A stretch of 64,000 bases of DNA from Aquila chrysaetos chrysaetos (GCF_900496995.4 NW_024470385.1:124001-188000), one strand, 5' to 3'. Positions 47,130 through 61,400 are shown, counted from the stretch's first letter. Notes: a model not told the origin generated them from the letters alone. A program made the numbers and translations.

Positions 47130-47530
47130 GGTATAATCCACACATTTTCTCAGCGCTGAGTTTTAGCTTTGAGGTCAGTGACAGCCAGCGCCTGCGCGGG
47201 GCCCGGCTGCCCCTCCACAGGACCCGGGCAGAAGCACGGCTAATTGGCGATGATCGCTGGATGATTATGTCTTGAGACATGCTGGTTAGCCAGTTTTTAA
47301 TCCATTTAATGTGTGCCACATTGCTTTCGTATTATTCTGCTTTCTTCGTCAAAATGTCAAACGCCTCACAGAAATCCAAGTCTGCTCCGTCGAGGCTTTT
47401 ACCTTCATCGACCAAACTTGGAACCTCATCAAAACAGACAGCAAATTGGTTTGATGAGCCGTGTTCTCCATGGCCCTGTGCTGACTGGCATGGCTGGTAC
47501 ATGCTGCTGTCCTTCAGCTGTTATCAGTCA
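47130..47530 (-). repeat. CR1-like LINE reverse-transcriptase fragment
   Basis: The minus strand encodes decayed CR1 RT motifs: VPSLVDEGKSLD, then an LDF..AFD-like catalytic-region remnant, then HIKWIKNWLTSMSQDIII. CR1 is the dominant LINE of birds and other reptiles. The copy is old and short. Confidence 0.6.
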
Positions 47531-48551
47531 AGCTCCAAGCCCTTTCCCCCGCCGCTGGCCCCGGCCGGTGCCAGCCCACCTGCGCCCTCCTGGCCCCCAC
47601 CGTGCTGGGGCTCTGCCGCTGCCCCATCCCACGCACTCGGACTCTCCCGAGGCCAATCTCCACCAACACGCCCCAGGGAGGACCCCGACCTCCCCTGCCC
47701 TGCAGGCACAGAGCCCAACGGGGTACGCAAGAGCAGAGCACCGGGGCTCAGCCTCCCGCTTCAGTCTCAGGGGGTCGTGCAGCCCCGCTGCCCGGCTGAG
47801 CTCTGGCAGGGCAGGCAGGAGGGTCGGCGGGCAGGGCTCCCTGCTCCCCCTCTCTAGCAGGGATCTCCCGAGAGCCGCCTGCACCAGGTGCCCAAGGACG
47901 AGCATCGGCCACGACGCGGTAGCTAGGACAGGTCTCCTTCAGCCGTGCCCTCCCCTGCCCTGTCCCTGATCCCAGTCATCCCCCAGGAGAGAGGACCTGC
48001 CGCAGCCCTGGGCTCCCAGTGGACAGGACCCTGGAAGGGGCTGCTGCGGATTCGGGACCTCAGCGGGGCTCCGGCTTCACAGCACCTCGTCTCTCAGCAC
48101 TGCCCTCCCGAGAGCCCTCGGCACTGCAGGGCTGGCCAGACCTGTGTGTACCTTGTTCTCAGGTAGGGCAGCATTAGCAGGAGACGTCCCTACTCCTGCT
48201 CCTCCAGTCTGACCAGCCCAGGTCCCCGCACTGGGGTGCCCATGGGGGAGCTGGTGGGGCACAGGAAGGCAAGCGGGGAGCATGGCTGCACTCTGGACGC
48301 ACGGTGCATCGGCTGGGGTAGCCAAACATGTGGGGGGCATGGGTGAGCACGTGGCCCCAGGACTGGGACGCTGAGCGCCATTTCCCAGTAAATGTGCTTG
48401 AAGGTAGCAGCTGGAAAGTGCTGGTGCGGCTGGGTGCCTGTGCTTCCTGCACAGCCCCTTCCTGGTGGCCCTTTCTGTGCATCCAAAATGTCCCTGGAGC
48501 CACGCTTCCAGGCAGATCCATCAGCAGGGCGGTTTCCTCCGATTCAACTAT

Positions 48552-48568
48552 GGGGGGGGGGGGGGGGG
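48552..48568. repeat. G17 homopolymer
   Basis: Uninterrupted run of 17 G. Such runs are prone to length error in sequencing. Confidence 0.9.
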
Positions 48569-51150
48569 CCGGGGGCCAACAGTTACCACAGCTGCTGGGT
48601 TGCACAGTCCTGACTCTGTCCTACAGCAGGACTCATTATCAGCACTCAGAGATGCCAGCACGCTGCAAACAGCACCCGGACGCGGCACTAAATCTAACCA
48701 TACCATAAAGCATACGCAGAGAGATGAGTGGGAGGGTCCTAGCTTTTGGTGTTTGACATCCTCAGAGCTGTTCCCAAATGGAGTTAGTGCATGTATAATT
48801 TATAGACTTTTTCTTTGTCCTTGTGGCTTGCCTCTGATCTCTCCAGCGGTGCAGTTCGGGAGGCAGAGGGTGCCTAGGCGGAGGCCCCGCTGACTGACAG
48901 CATCGCGTTTGCCGCGTAGGCAGCGGAACAGCCTCGTCTCGCTCTGCCGTCGGCCGTGGTTCAGTGAGGTCCCCGCTGCGGGCTCATGGGGGCTGCATCT
49001 GCGCTCAAACCGTGGCGGGAGTGCTCCTGCCCCATGCTCGGCTGTTGGAGCGGTTCCTGGCACCCTCTGCCCCGTGCCCATTAGCACTCTTGTTAAGGAA
49101 ACCTCCGGAGCAGGCTGACCACACGCAGCCTGCGCTCTGGGAGCGCTCGGCCCGGCTGCGCTGGTCCCGAGCCGTGCTCAGGAGGCAGGTCCAGCGCAGC
49201 GACGTGCCAGCTGGTCCCCCTCTGCCACTCGGCGCGTTGCCCTCCCCGGCGCAGACGCAGCCGGGGATGCCGAGGCGGGACCTAGGCGGGGGGGTGCTGA
49301 GCTCCGGGCACCTGCCGTCGCTGCGGCACGAGCGGGGAGAGGTGACCCCGTGGCTGCGGCAGGACCTCGGCGCGTGGCTCGCCCCGCAGCCCCTCGCTGT
49401 CCCGGCAGGCTCTGCCCCGTCCCGTGCAGGTGCCGGCACAGCCCCTGCCCTGGACCAGGCGCCCGCCGGCAGGCGTGAACACGGGGCTGCTCCTGCCACG
49501 CTCGCACGCAGGCTGCGGCGAGCGCAGGGTGCGGGGGCAGGCAGCGCTGGCTCCGTCCCCAAGCCAGCTCTCTCCTCCGCCTGTTGCCGTCCATACTAAC
49601 GAGCTGCCCCGTCCCTCCGCTGTGTCTCCGTCGCGTCCTGCCTCACAAACATCTCCCGGTGTCTGGGCACGGCTCCAAGCTCGGGAAGGAAAGCGCCGGG
49701 CGGCTGGGCGGCGCGTGGAGCAGCATCCCGACTAACGCTGGGGGGGGGGTGCAGAGGCGTTGGGGCGTGTGGTGCCGGGGCGGGAGGGCTGCGTGAGCCC
49801 CCCGCTCTGCTGGGTTGGCGGCTTGCTGCCGGCCTGGGGAGGCACCGGGCACCGGCACACTCGGCACTCGGGAAGTTTGCTCGTTACCAGCGCAGGGTGA
49901 CTCCAGGCCGCGGTGCTGAGTCAGCCGCTTCGTTACAGCGGGAACAAGGCAAGATGGCGAGGGGGGCCGGGGGGCTGGCTGGTGCCATGCGTCCATCCGC
50001 AGCGAGGGCAGGAGGGCTGCAGAGCAAGCAAGGCTTTTGTCTCAGCGTGCCGAAGAGGGTGCGGGGGCACCGAGGGAGCAGTGGGCCGTGGTCCGGGGCA
50101 GGGGCCACGGTGCTGCGGGATGTGGGACATGGCGTGGTGCAAGGGGGGAGTCCGTGCCACGGGGGAGCCCATGTCGCTCCACTCCTCACCTGCACCGCAG
50201 GTACCTCTGGATGTTTGCAGACCTCAAATGCTGGGAGACCGAACCGTCGAGCAAAGCAGCGTCACTGCCCGCCGGGGCTGGCATCTCCGTCTCTCCCGCC
50301 CTGTCCCTGGTGCTGCTTCCCAAAATGAACCTTCTCTGCACCCCGGGGGCATCCCGGGCAGGGCTCCTGGTGTGTGCCCTGTGCTCCGCGGTGTCATGCG
50401 CCTGGGCAGTGTGATGGGCTGGGGCAGCAGCCAGTGACCAGGGTGGGCAGAGGCAGAGCAAGGCGGGCATGGGGGCTTGGTGCTGGTGGGGGGATATGGC
50501 CAGGACAGGGCTGCGGAGGGAGGTTTGCCCTGCCTGTGTGGGGAGGAGGAGCCCTGCATAGCTGTGCCCTAACGATGGCAGGGATGGGGACGTGGCTGGG
50601 TGTGATCCCTCCTTTGCAAGACTTCCCGGGTCCTGCCCCTGTACCGCCTGGGAAGTGCTGCTGGTGTCAGGGACACATCCCCAGGTACAAGCTGTGGCCT
50701 CGATCCTGCAGCCAGGTCCCAGCGGTGGCCCTGCATGCGGGAGCTGTGCCACGTGCCTGCACGTGAGGCACGGTGAGCAAGAGCTGCGGTCGGTGTGGGC
50801 AGGCAGGCTGGCAGGGGCCGCATGATGGCAGAAGGTACGATGCCTCAGGGAGACCTCGCTCTCCAGAGGCAGCCCCACCACAGCCTCCCCGAGCCACAGC
50901 CCTGTGCAGAGCCAGGGGTGAGAGCTGGAGAGACACCAGCAACCGCCCTTCTCCATGGTGAGGGGCAGGGAGCGATTCCGCGGTCTTACCGAAGTTGCCA
51001 TCTCAGCCGCAATGCCTGTTCTCCCTCTTGACTGGTTCTCACACGCCCAAAGCGGCTCAGTGTCCCCGAGCCACGGTCTCGCCCCCTGCCCGTGGAGCTT
51101 GTCCCCCACACCTGCAGCCCAGCCAGCCCTGCTGCACCCCGGTGGGTGCT

Positions 51151-51510
51151 GTGTGCATGATGTGTCCCCCATGCCCAGTCCAGCCATGCCTCACACATGA
51201 CGGGTCCCCTGTGCCCAGTCCAGCCATCCCTCACACATGACGGGTCCCCTGTGCCCAGTCCGGCCATGCCTCACACATGACGGGTCCCCTGTGCCCAGTC
51301 CGGCCATGCCTCACACATGACGGGTCCCCTGTGCCCAGTCCGGCCATCCCTCACACATGACGGGTCCCCTGTGCCCAGTCCGGCCATCCCTCACACATGA
51401 CGGGTCCCCTGTGCCCAGTCCGGCCATCCCTCACACATGACGGGTCCCCTGTGCCCAGTCCGGCCATCCCTCACACATGACGGGTCCCCTGTGCCCAGTG
51501 TGGTTCTGCC
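51151..51510. repeat. 40-bp minisatellite
   Basis: Eight nearly perfect 40-bp units with TCACACATGACGGGTCCCCT at 51191, 51231, 51271, 51311, 51351, 51391, 51431 and 51471, plus decayed units on both sides. Units differ mainly at one site (CGGCCATCCC or CGGCCATGCC), which suggests recent expansion. Confidence 0.95.
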
Positions 51511-52429
51511 CCATGCAGGATGGGTCCCATGTCCGCTCCAGCCATGCCCCACACAGATTGCGTGCCCCACACCTTGTCCAGCCCCACGCAGAGCTGGTGC
51601 CTCGTGTGCGGCAGGTGCCCTGTGTCCATCCATCCCATGCGGGAGCCCCCCGTGCCCAGCCCAGCTCTGCCCCGTGCCCAGGCGCAGCAGCCCCCCGTGC
51701 CTGCCCGGTGCCTGCCCTCCCGCTGCCAGCGCCCTGCGAACACGAGGCACCAGCCCCAGTGAGGCAGAGCTATTTTTAACAGCTGCTTCTGCTTGATTTG
51801 AGCTGTGAACTTGTAACGTGTTTATGCTAAAGGGGTTTCTTTTTTTCCTTCTCTCTTTGTGCTGAAGAGGCAGCGCCGGAGATCAAAGCTTGTCTCTTCG
51901 CGTTTTGTGATGGCGGGGCTGGGAGGGAGCGCACAGAGGCGGGCAGAGGCCAGCGGCTCCGTGGGGCGGCGTGGCACGCAGGGCACGCTCCTGTCCTCGG
52001 GCGGCCACGGTGGCGGGGCCGGGGCTCACGCACCTCTCTCTGTCCCCACAGGTCCAGGAGCCCAGGAGCCATGGGCAGGGACGGCCGGCACCCGGCACCC
52101 TGGGCAGCCCGCTGCGGGCGGCACTGAGCTGGGGCAGACGGCAGCGGGACCATGGGCTGCCGGCGGCGGCGGGGAGGCACGGCAGCAGGCAGGGCTGTCG
52201 GGGCGGTGTGCTGGGGGCTGTAGAGCCGGGCAGCGGGCAGCATGCCCGGCAGCCTCTCACCCGCCTCCCGCGCAGCATCCCTTCTCCGCGGCGGCGTGGG
52301 ATGAGGCCGCCCGCCGCCCCGGGCAGCTCCGGGGACGGGTGCAGCCCAGGGCTCCGGCCGCCGGTGCTCGGCCCCCAGCGCCCCGCCGCAACGCCCCACC
52401 ACAGGGCAGCGGCCCCGGGGCCCTGAGCC

Positions 52430-55400
52430 ATGGTCAGCCGGGAGCCCCTTCCCGGCCCGGCCCCCGCCGGCGAGGGCAGCCAGGAGAAAGCCATGACAGT
52501 GCGCTCGGTGCTGCTCAACCGCGACTCGCCCGACATCGAGAGCCGCCTCAAGCGCCGGCGCAACCGCACGCAGCAGGTCCGCTTCAAGGACCTGGTGGAG
52601 GGCGGCGTGGGGCGGGCGGCCAGCCCCCCCCCTAGGGCCCACAGCCACCACCGGCCCCAACACCCCACGTGCCTCGCCGCCCCCCAGGGACGCCCCTGAG
52701 CCGGCGGCTCTCTGTGCCTCGCGGCGGAGCTGGCCCCAGGCCCAGCCGGGCTCGCTGACGCTGCCCATGCCCAGGAAGGCGTGCATGAGCACCGCTATCC
52801 AGACCTCCCCCAGCCTCCAGAAGCCCTTCCCAGCCTCCCAGCCCCGCAGCAAGAGCGCCTGCAACGTGGCCGGGGACGCCGTGCTGCCCGCCGCCACGGG
52901 GAGCGCCCGGTGCCCCGGACGGGCCGTGCCCACCGTTACCAGCTGGGCTATGCCCCCGCGGGTGCCCGGCAGCCTCCCGGTGCACGATCACGCCACGGCC
53001 CTCGCCCAGCACGCTGCCGTGTGCCGCGTGCCACCGCCACCGCCCAGGGATCCCTGTCCCCCTCATCTGGGCACGGCCGGCTGCCCCGCTGCCCGCTGCA
53101 CCTCCCCGGCACAGAGCTGTGCCCCCGAGCCCTGCCCGCCGCCCTCTGCCTGCGCCCGGCTCCGCGGGAACCCCAGGGGCGGCCGCGGGAATGCCCCACG
53201 CCCGGCTTCCGTACCCTGCGGTCAGCCCCGGCCGCCCGCCGAGCCACGGGGGCTTGGCCGCAGCGACTCGGAGCGGAGCCTGCCCCACGGGCGCCCACCG
53301 CCGCAGCCCTCGCCGCACCGCCAGCAGACCGTCCCCGCCACGGACACCCACGGCCTCCGCCAGCCAGCTCAGGGCAACCCCCCGCGGGACCCCCCGCCAC
53401 CCCAGCACCAGCTCTGCGGCACGCCCTGGGGGGGGGCCCTGCTGCACCTCGACAGCCCCCATCCCACCAGCGCCAGGCTGGCACGGCTCTGCCGCCACCG
53501 TGCCGGAGAAGACACCAGCTGCGCTTGGCCGTCCGGACCCCCGTGGCATCTGCAGCCGGCTACGCGACACCGAGCCTGGCCACGGCCGGGCAGGACCAGA
53601 GGGGCCCAGGGAGCCGCTGCCCCCAGCCCCGCAGGGCCCCGGCGTGGGGACGCAGCCGGCTGGCCGGGGCACCACAGGTCCCCCCGCACGGGCAGCCCTG
53701 CCTCACCGCCGAGCAGTCTGAGACACTGCGCCACGTCCAGGACCTTCTGCAGCTGGTGGTGGCGGCCAAGGGGCCGGTGGGACCACCAGCGGGGGACGAG
53801 GACGCCCAGACATCTCAGGGAGAGGGCCCCCGGAGGCCCGGGGAGCAGGGGGACCTGCAGTCCCAGCTGCAGTCCCTGGAAGGGGTGCTGGAGACCAGCC
53901 AACAAACCATCCGGGTGCTGCTGGACGTTATCCAGGACCTGGAGAAGAAGGAGGCCCAGCGGGACGGGTGAGCAGGTGGGGATGGAGGGGGGCGGGGGGG
54001 GGGGGGGCCGATGTCCCTGCGGGAGCTGTGGATGGAGGATGGGGGGGGGGGCCCTGCCAGAGATTTGGGCGCTGCCACCTCCCGGACGCATTTGCCTCTG
54101 AGAAATTCAGAGCTTCTGTCCACGCACACGCGGCACCGCGTCTTGGCGCGACGTCTCGCCCACCCGGCTTGTTCTGTGTGTGCCCGCGGTGCCCTCCCCA
54201 TGCCCAGGGAAAGGGCGCAGGGGGTGCAGCCCAGGGGGATGAGGGGAGCTGGGTCCCCTGCCCGGTCCTGGTGCAGCTGACATGCCCATCGGTCACGGGA
54301 GCGGAGATCTGGGATGTCACATCCTGACTGCAGGCTCAGTCCAGCCATGGCGGATGCCCTGGGGACAACGTCCCTGCCGTGCCTCGGGGAGAGCCTCCCT
54401 ATTTCTCATGCCTGTTTTCAGCCCCATCCTTGGAGTTGGATGGCACAAACTCGGTGTCCGGTGCCTCAGTGACTGACATGTCTGTGCCCCGGGGAGGTGT
54501 CCATGCACCCCCATCCTGCCCTGCCCGGCACAGGACCTGCGCCATGGGCAGTGGGGCAGGGCATCCCCTGGGCCAATTTTCCTTGGCCTCCCAGGCAGAT
54601 TTGCCAAATGGAGCAAGGTGTTAGAGGTTAGTGTGTGATGGCCCAGAGCTGAGACCCTCCAAACTCATCTCACACGAGGGCCACCAACCTCCAAGGAGAT
54701 GCGAGGAGCTGCTTGCCCCATGCTGGTCCTGGCACCCTCCTGTAAAACCTTTGAGGGCTTATTCCCCACGCCCCAAGATGGCCAGCTCCTACCAGGGCAG
54801 TGCGATGATCCATTCATTAATTAATTAATGCCTGTGTTGGCTGTAACTGAAGTGCAGGCAAAGCTGCCCTTGTGCTACCTTCCAGTGCGGTGCTGGTGGG
54901 AAGGGACCGACGGAGGTCTCTGGTCCAATGCCCACTGAAGGTGGGTGCAGCCAGGACAGGCTGCTCAGGACCTTGCCCAGCTGCGGTTTAGTGTCCAAGG
55001 GGATGGAGATCCCCAACCTCTTGGGCCCCTGTCCTAGTGTTAGACCACCCTCAGGGTAAAAACACGCTCCCAGTCTTTAGTGCTCATGCAGCTCATGCCC
55101 TCTGCTCCTCGCGGGGAAAGAAGCAGTGAAGAGAAATATGCATGCAGCCTTTGCCGTACCGAGCAGCGGCCGCGGCTCAAGATATTCCCATTAAGCTCCT
55201 GCCGCGATTCCCCAGAGTCGGCCGTCATGGGGGCAGCAGCTTTGCCTGGGCGCCCGTGCTGGGAGCACTGGTGCTGGGGCAGAGGGACAGCCTGCGAGGC
55301 TCTGCGCCGAGCAGCATGGCTTGGCCCGTCCTGCCCTCAACAACCCGTCTGTCAATGAGGTGGCCCTGGGGACCACGGTGGTGTGGAGCATCCCCCGCAC

Positions 55401-58400
55401 GGCTTACGGGCGGCATTTCAGGTACAGCCGTGCTGTGCTTCAGTTGTGTGGGGACAGCCCAGGGCACTGGGATGAGAGAGCTCGTTAGTTTGGCAGCTCA
55501 TTAGTTTGGCCTCACAGGTGGAGAGGGGCCCATGCTGCCAGGGACACTGAGCTTGATGTGTGTCGTGGCGGTATTGGTATGTCTGATTTGGCATGCGGTT
55601 TTGGGGAGGCAGGGTGGCACATGGGAGGAGATCAGGACCTGCCAGATGGGCAGCTCCTGGTAGTTCTGGCCCTGGTGCCTGTGCACGTGTTTAATTGTTT
55701 TATCTAAAACAAATGACTGCTAAATACCTCCTTCCAATTAGGGGCACTAGAGGCAGTGTGGATCCCACAGAGGCGTTAGCAAGAGCATGCGAGCCCACGC
55801 AGGCATTTAGGCTCCCTCGCTGGCACAGGCTGCCTGGCCGCTGGCACAGCCCATGTGTGTCCATCCCAGCCGGGAGCTGCCAGCAGCCCTGGGGCGCCGG
55901 TTTCCACGGGCCCTTCCCTGCTCTCCGAGCACCCATTCCCCCCCGGCCACATGGGAGCTGCCTGTCCCAGTCGGCTTTGTGCGTGCCCTGGCCGCTCCTG
56001 CCCTGGCGCAGCATGGCCGACCTCACCGGGGGGATGGAGAACGTGGTCCAGGGCTTGGCCCTGTTTGCCCAGAGAAGGAGCAGCACCAGCAGCTCAGCAC
56101 ACCCTGGCTCCCCAGGGAGTTCAGCACCCCGCCTGTGCTCCTGCGCCCTCCCGGCTTTTCCGAGCAAAGCACTGAAAAAGTGCTTCTTGTGGCCGGCACA
56201 GCAGTGCTGCTCCCGTCTCCGCAGACGGGGACCTGAGAGCAGTGCCAGGGGCTCTGGCCAGGGCCAGGGCTGGGGTTCGCTTCTCCCGCGATCGCTGCTG
56301 CTGGGCATCAGCGTGCAGCCCCGGCACAGCCCTCTCGCCTGTCAGGGTTGCAGGAGGGTCTGCTGCCCCCGGGGCTGTGCGGCTGCTCGGAGGGGACGCC
56401 CTCCAGGGTGCCCGCAGCCCTGCAGTCATGCCGTGGCCGTGCCGAGCCTCGTCCCTGCAGGGTACAGCAGGGGCATGTGCAGAGCAGTGCCTGTTGAGAG
56501 GGCAGGTTTGCTCCCTCAGTCAGAACGGAGCTTGTCTGCTCAGGAAGCTGATTTAGCTTCGCTGCGGGCAGCTTAATTAAGATCTCGGCTCCTTATACTG
56601 TTGCAGTCAAATGAGCAAACAAGATGCCCGGAGACATAAGGAATGGGATAGGAAATCACAGAAAAAATTATCCCAGTGTCTTTATGCTGAGGAACAGCGT
56701 GGCCTCATTTGCCACGGGTCAGCATCCTGCAGGCACGTGGTGGCTCCAAGGCACCCGCTGTGCACCACAGCGGTGCCACCAGCCCTGATGCCGCTCGCTG
56801 TGTAACATGTCCTCACAGGGTCCAGGCATCTACCGCCAGCAACATCCCACACCAAACACCTATCCCAGGATTAGCTCTCATCCTGGTAGAAAGGCACAGT
56901 TTATACAATGTTAGATACTCGCGCACACACACACATATATATGTACCTTATATATATATAAAAGGTATAATGATCTAATTTATGTGCTAACAGTATAATC
57001 CCAATTGTAATATATAATTTGGTCCATTAAAAGACCTAGTTTCTGAGGGCTGAGAACAATCATGATCAAGGTCGAGTAATAGGAGGAAGATTTAAACAGG
57101 AAAATGTGACTACTATGTGGGACATGGGGGTGTTTTCTCAGCTGTCCCCCAAGAAGCTGCAGCCTGCTCTGCCTAAGAGGGGCAATGGAGATGTGGAGAT
57201 GGAGTCCGCAAGGGTAACCGAAAGCATATCACAGGGCCCTTTTCTTACAGCTCTGAGAACAACCAGAGTCAGGACACCAGTGGGGAGCACCCACCAGCAG
57301 TGCTGGGGTGCCGGGGGACTGCAGGCAGCCCCACAGCGCAGCCCCAGCACGGCCCCGGCACCCTGGGGGGTTGCGGGGGCTGCAAAGCCAAAGGCACACG
57401 AGCTCAGTTCAGAGAAGCTGCAGGCTGCTAAGCAAGGAGAGACATCGGTCAACCATTTCCCTGGGCAGCTGGTGGCTCTCCTGCCGGCAGCCGAAGCCAG
57501 GGCCGCCGGCGGCACGTGGAGGCTGCCAAACTTAGGGGAGCACCGGGACAGCACTGTGGCCGGGCGAGAGGTTCACTGCCGGTCCCTGGGACGCCGGGAC
57601 GCTGCAGCCGGCGGACACCCTGTGCTTACAGGGCGGCAAGAGCTGGGACGTGCTGCTGGCAGGCAGCGGGGACGCTGGGGACACAGGACACTCAGTCTGC
57701 ATGGTGGGACCAAAGCACAGACCTGCTCCTGGGGAGCAGGCACCCCGGGGGCTCCAGGCAGGAGGGCAGCAGGGCAGGCAGCCGGCGTTCGCCCAGCGGC
57801 GCAGCACAGTGTGTGCTCCCTGCGCAGCATGCAGCTGGCCTGGGGATGCATCGGAGCTGGCGTTTAGCACCAGCAGGAGAAACATTCAGGGTGCAGACAC
57901 CTTCTGTAGAGATCAGGGAGGAGGACTGCGTTGGGGTTGAGCTGAGCTTTGGCACTCATCAGCTTAATTTGAGTCCTATGCACCTTCCCTGGAGCAGGAT
58001 GCTTCTCTGGTACAAAAGCACCAAAAAGAGATAAATTCTGAGTTTGGCGTAGGCTAGTGATTAGTCTGGAGCATCTCTGCCCATCTGTCAGGGCACTGCT
58101 GTGTGCCGCCAGTGCCCCCGCATAGATCTCGTGCTGCCCACGGTCCCGCTCCCTCTATGGCACCATGCGTGGGGAGATGTGTGGTGACCTGGGGTGGCCA
58201 CGGGCATGAGGTACAGCTCTGGGATGGAGAAGAAAGGAGGTGGACCCAGTGTGAAGGATTCGAGGCTTCTGCCGTGCCTGTCAGAAATCTGTGGAGCTGA
58301 GAGGCACCGCGCTTGGCCTGGCATTAAACAGCATCGCACAGGAAGAGAGGAGCTGGGACCCAGGGAGGAGAGGAGCTGGATGCAAGGGAGGACAGGAGCT

Positions 58401-61400
58401 GGGATCCAGGGAGGAGAGCCGTGGCTCCTGGCTGCTGGAGTATGAACTCCAGAGGCAGATGAGGGGGCCTGGGGGCAGCTGAGGAGGTACAGGCAGACGG
58501 AGGCCAGGTCTCCAGGCTCACAGCACTTCTGCTCTGTCGCAGGCGACACTCGTACCGGACAGGGCAAGACATCGCCAACTGTGGGACCTGCCGGGACTGT
58601 GCCTGCATCATCTACAGGTAAGAGGCAGCTCTGGCACCCTGCACATTCCTGATGGGGCCCCTGTGCTCCTCCGCCCCTCAGACTCCTAATTTGGCTATGA
58701 GGCAGAGGTGCAGGGGGAGTTGCAAGTCTTCACTTCTGGGGACCGTGCTGGGGGAGGGAGGGAACCTGCCCACCTGTGCTCCATCTCCTGTCCCTGTGGC
58801 AGGGTGGATGCTCAGGGCACCCTGAGCTGCGAGGGGTTGCAGGGTCTCATCCTGTCCAGGTCCGAGCTGTCGGGGGGACGTGATGCTAACCCAGTCTCAG
58901 CTTTTCCTCTCCTGTCCCTCCTAGTGCAGGAGCTCCCTGTTCACAGCAGAAACGCCTCCAGCACCTTAGGACAGACACAAACCCAGCTAGCTGTACAAGG
59001 CCAGCTGAGACCCCTGTGCCAGGTCCTGTCCCTGGCAGAGGCCATTGCAGGAAACTCAAGGGAAAAGGTGACGGGGCACGCAGGGAGCAGTTGTCCCTGT
59101 GCCACATGTACAGTGCCGTGTCCTTGTGCCTTGTCCTGCTCATCCATGTCACAAGGGACCCGTCCCATCTGGGTACACAGAGGCTATCGACCCCATTGTC
59201 CCCGCAGCTGCCCCTGCTCCCAGGGCACCACATACAGACCGCTCTTGGGTGTTGGGGAGCACCAAGGACGGACTGCTCACAGGTGTCAGGCGGCCACCTT
59301 CATTGCAACCACCGAGGCTGCCTAAGCCCACTTCGGCACGAAGGCATTGTGCCACTGATCACAAGTTACAGGGGCGACAGCTCGCAGGGAGGAGAGGGCC
59401 AACGCCGCACAGTCTGCAGCACACCCTCATCTCGCACCAGCCCCTGCCAGGCTCCGGGTGAAGGCCAGAGGGTGCTGATTTACCAAAGAAAGGCCATTAC
59501 CAAGGCCCCTGCGCCTGCTGGGAGGCTCCCGTGGGACTGGAGAGAAGGCGGCGGTGCCTGTCGTACCAAAAGACAGTTCGGTGCAAAATGCATTCCCACC
59601 TCACAGCCTGGGGCCCCAGCAGGCAACCATGCACCCAAGGGGCACAGAGGCATGCTCATCGGCAGTTTGGCCAGCACAGGGTAACCTGGCCGCCCAGGCA
59701 GAGCTGCGGCAGAGCTCAGGATGCATTTCCGTGCCTCAGCTGGACCCCGAGGACCGCTGCTGTCCAGGTTCTGCTGCAGCCAAGGCCAAGCAGAGGGACC
59801 AGCCCCAGCCCAGGCAGCTGGGCTGCTGCACCAGGGCAGGCGGGATGGAGGCAGCAGGGACAGAGATGCCATTTGAGCCAGAGCCCGAGCCTGGGCTGCG
59901 CTGAAGGCACGGCAGTGCAGCTGCCCGACCCTGGACTATTTCTGTCTTTGCTGGGTGACTCCTTCCTCTGCAAGGAGTCCTCAGGGCTTACAGGCTGCTC
60001 CCCACCAGCAGCACGCTCCAGCCATGAGCTTGCAGCCTTCCCTCTCTCCTCACAGCTCTCTTTGTGGTCCTAAAGGCAGCATCTCCCCCGGCAGGTTACA
60101 CCGTGCTGAGGTATGGTCACACAGCTGCCCTGCCAGCCCCATGCCAGGCAGGACACTGAAGCCACACCTGGGCACAGCTGGCAGCCGGCATGCTGGGACC
60201 CTCAGTGGCAGATTTGGAGGGGCGCAGGTGCTGGCATGCCATGGGTGCTCACTGTCCTTGGAGCGGGGCTCAGCTTACCGGGCCAGCCCAGGAGACATTT
60301 GGGCACACCGGTGCCAGTTCTTCCCCTGGCCTGCTGCCGGGGCTCCTGACATGGGTGCAGGCACCTCACCACTCTGCAGCCAGCTCCTGCCACGTGTCAA
60401 AAGACCAGAGCAGGGTCCTGGCCTGAATCTGGTCCCTTTATCTCTGTGGAGAGCAGCTCCTGCTCCCAGGAGTAGATGGGGTGATTTTCATGAAGGACAG
60501 CTGACTGGCTGCAGCTGGAAGGAGAGTTGCTCTGGTTTGATGGCAGAGCATTTATCTTCTGTAACAGCAATATATCGGGGAAAGCCTCATTAGTGGCTGG
60601 TGGGTGGGCTTGCTCTGAGTCCAGGCTGCATCTCTTTGTCCCTATGCCAGCTTTGCACAGATGCTGCAGACGGACTGCCGGTCACACAGGGGACTCCTGC
60701 GTCTCGCCGGGGTCTGGGACCACGGGGCCTTAGCTCTGCTTCCCCAGCGTCAGCTTTGGGTCAGGGTGTGGAAGTCCTTACCTCCACTGCCCTCTCCTCA
60801 GAGCCCATTTGGTCTATGGGCAAAGGTGTCTCACGCCCTCCCTGGTGCAGGCAGCGACGTGTCCCCATCAGCCCTGTGGGAATCAGGGAGTTGCAGTTTT
60901 GCCCGAGCCTTCTGCCTATCCAGGCATCCGTGGGTGTCCATTTGCCCCTCTGGCCATGCAGCCTGCCGTCTCCCTTTGTGCATGTGCAGGTGGCTGGCCA
61001 GGCATGTTCTCTTTTTGCTATTAATTAGGCTTACTCTTCTAGCGCTTGGAAGTGTAGGATGTGGAGCACAGAGCTGGTGCTGAGCAGCGTTCTGCGGTGC
61101 ACATGGTGTGCACACAGGGCAGTTTAGCCACTGCCACTGTGCTTTTGTGAGTGCCTGTGTGTGGGACGGACGCACTCTCCTCCGGGCACCTCCAGCCTGG
61201 AGGTGCACAGCTCCAGCCCCCACTGTGCACCAGCATCCCCACACCCCTGTGCCGGCCGCCCTGCGCACCCACGCTGCCGCGGCAGTGCTGCGTCTGTCTC
61301 TCTTGTTCTCCACTTATTTACGCCACAAACTCCCCCACTGTAGCTCGTGGGGGACTTCAGTGCTAATTGGGTCTGACGAGCCTGTCTCCACACAGCATTC

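Larger units (their letters stand above)
38645..52051. other. Large intron/intergenic stretch between the DOCK and INSYN2-family exons
   Basis: I find no further DOCK exon here, so this is probably the start of one large DOCK intron running left to right on the plus strand. It holds AT-rich islands (38880-39060, 42890-43030, 46730-46830), a strong CpG island (40420-41560), a CR1 RT fragment (47130-47530), a GAG run (46061-46087), a G17 run (48552-48568) and a 40-bp minisatellite (51151-51510). Long plus and minus ORFs at 39600-41940 are GC-bias artefacts. Confidence 0.55.

Noticed and set aside
54895-55110. Exon of the INSYN2-family gene
   Set aside because: The segment matches the CR1 3' consensus layout and has no open frame in phase with the flanking exons.
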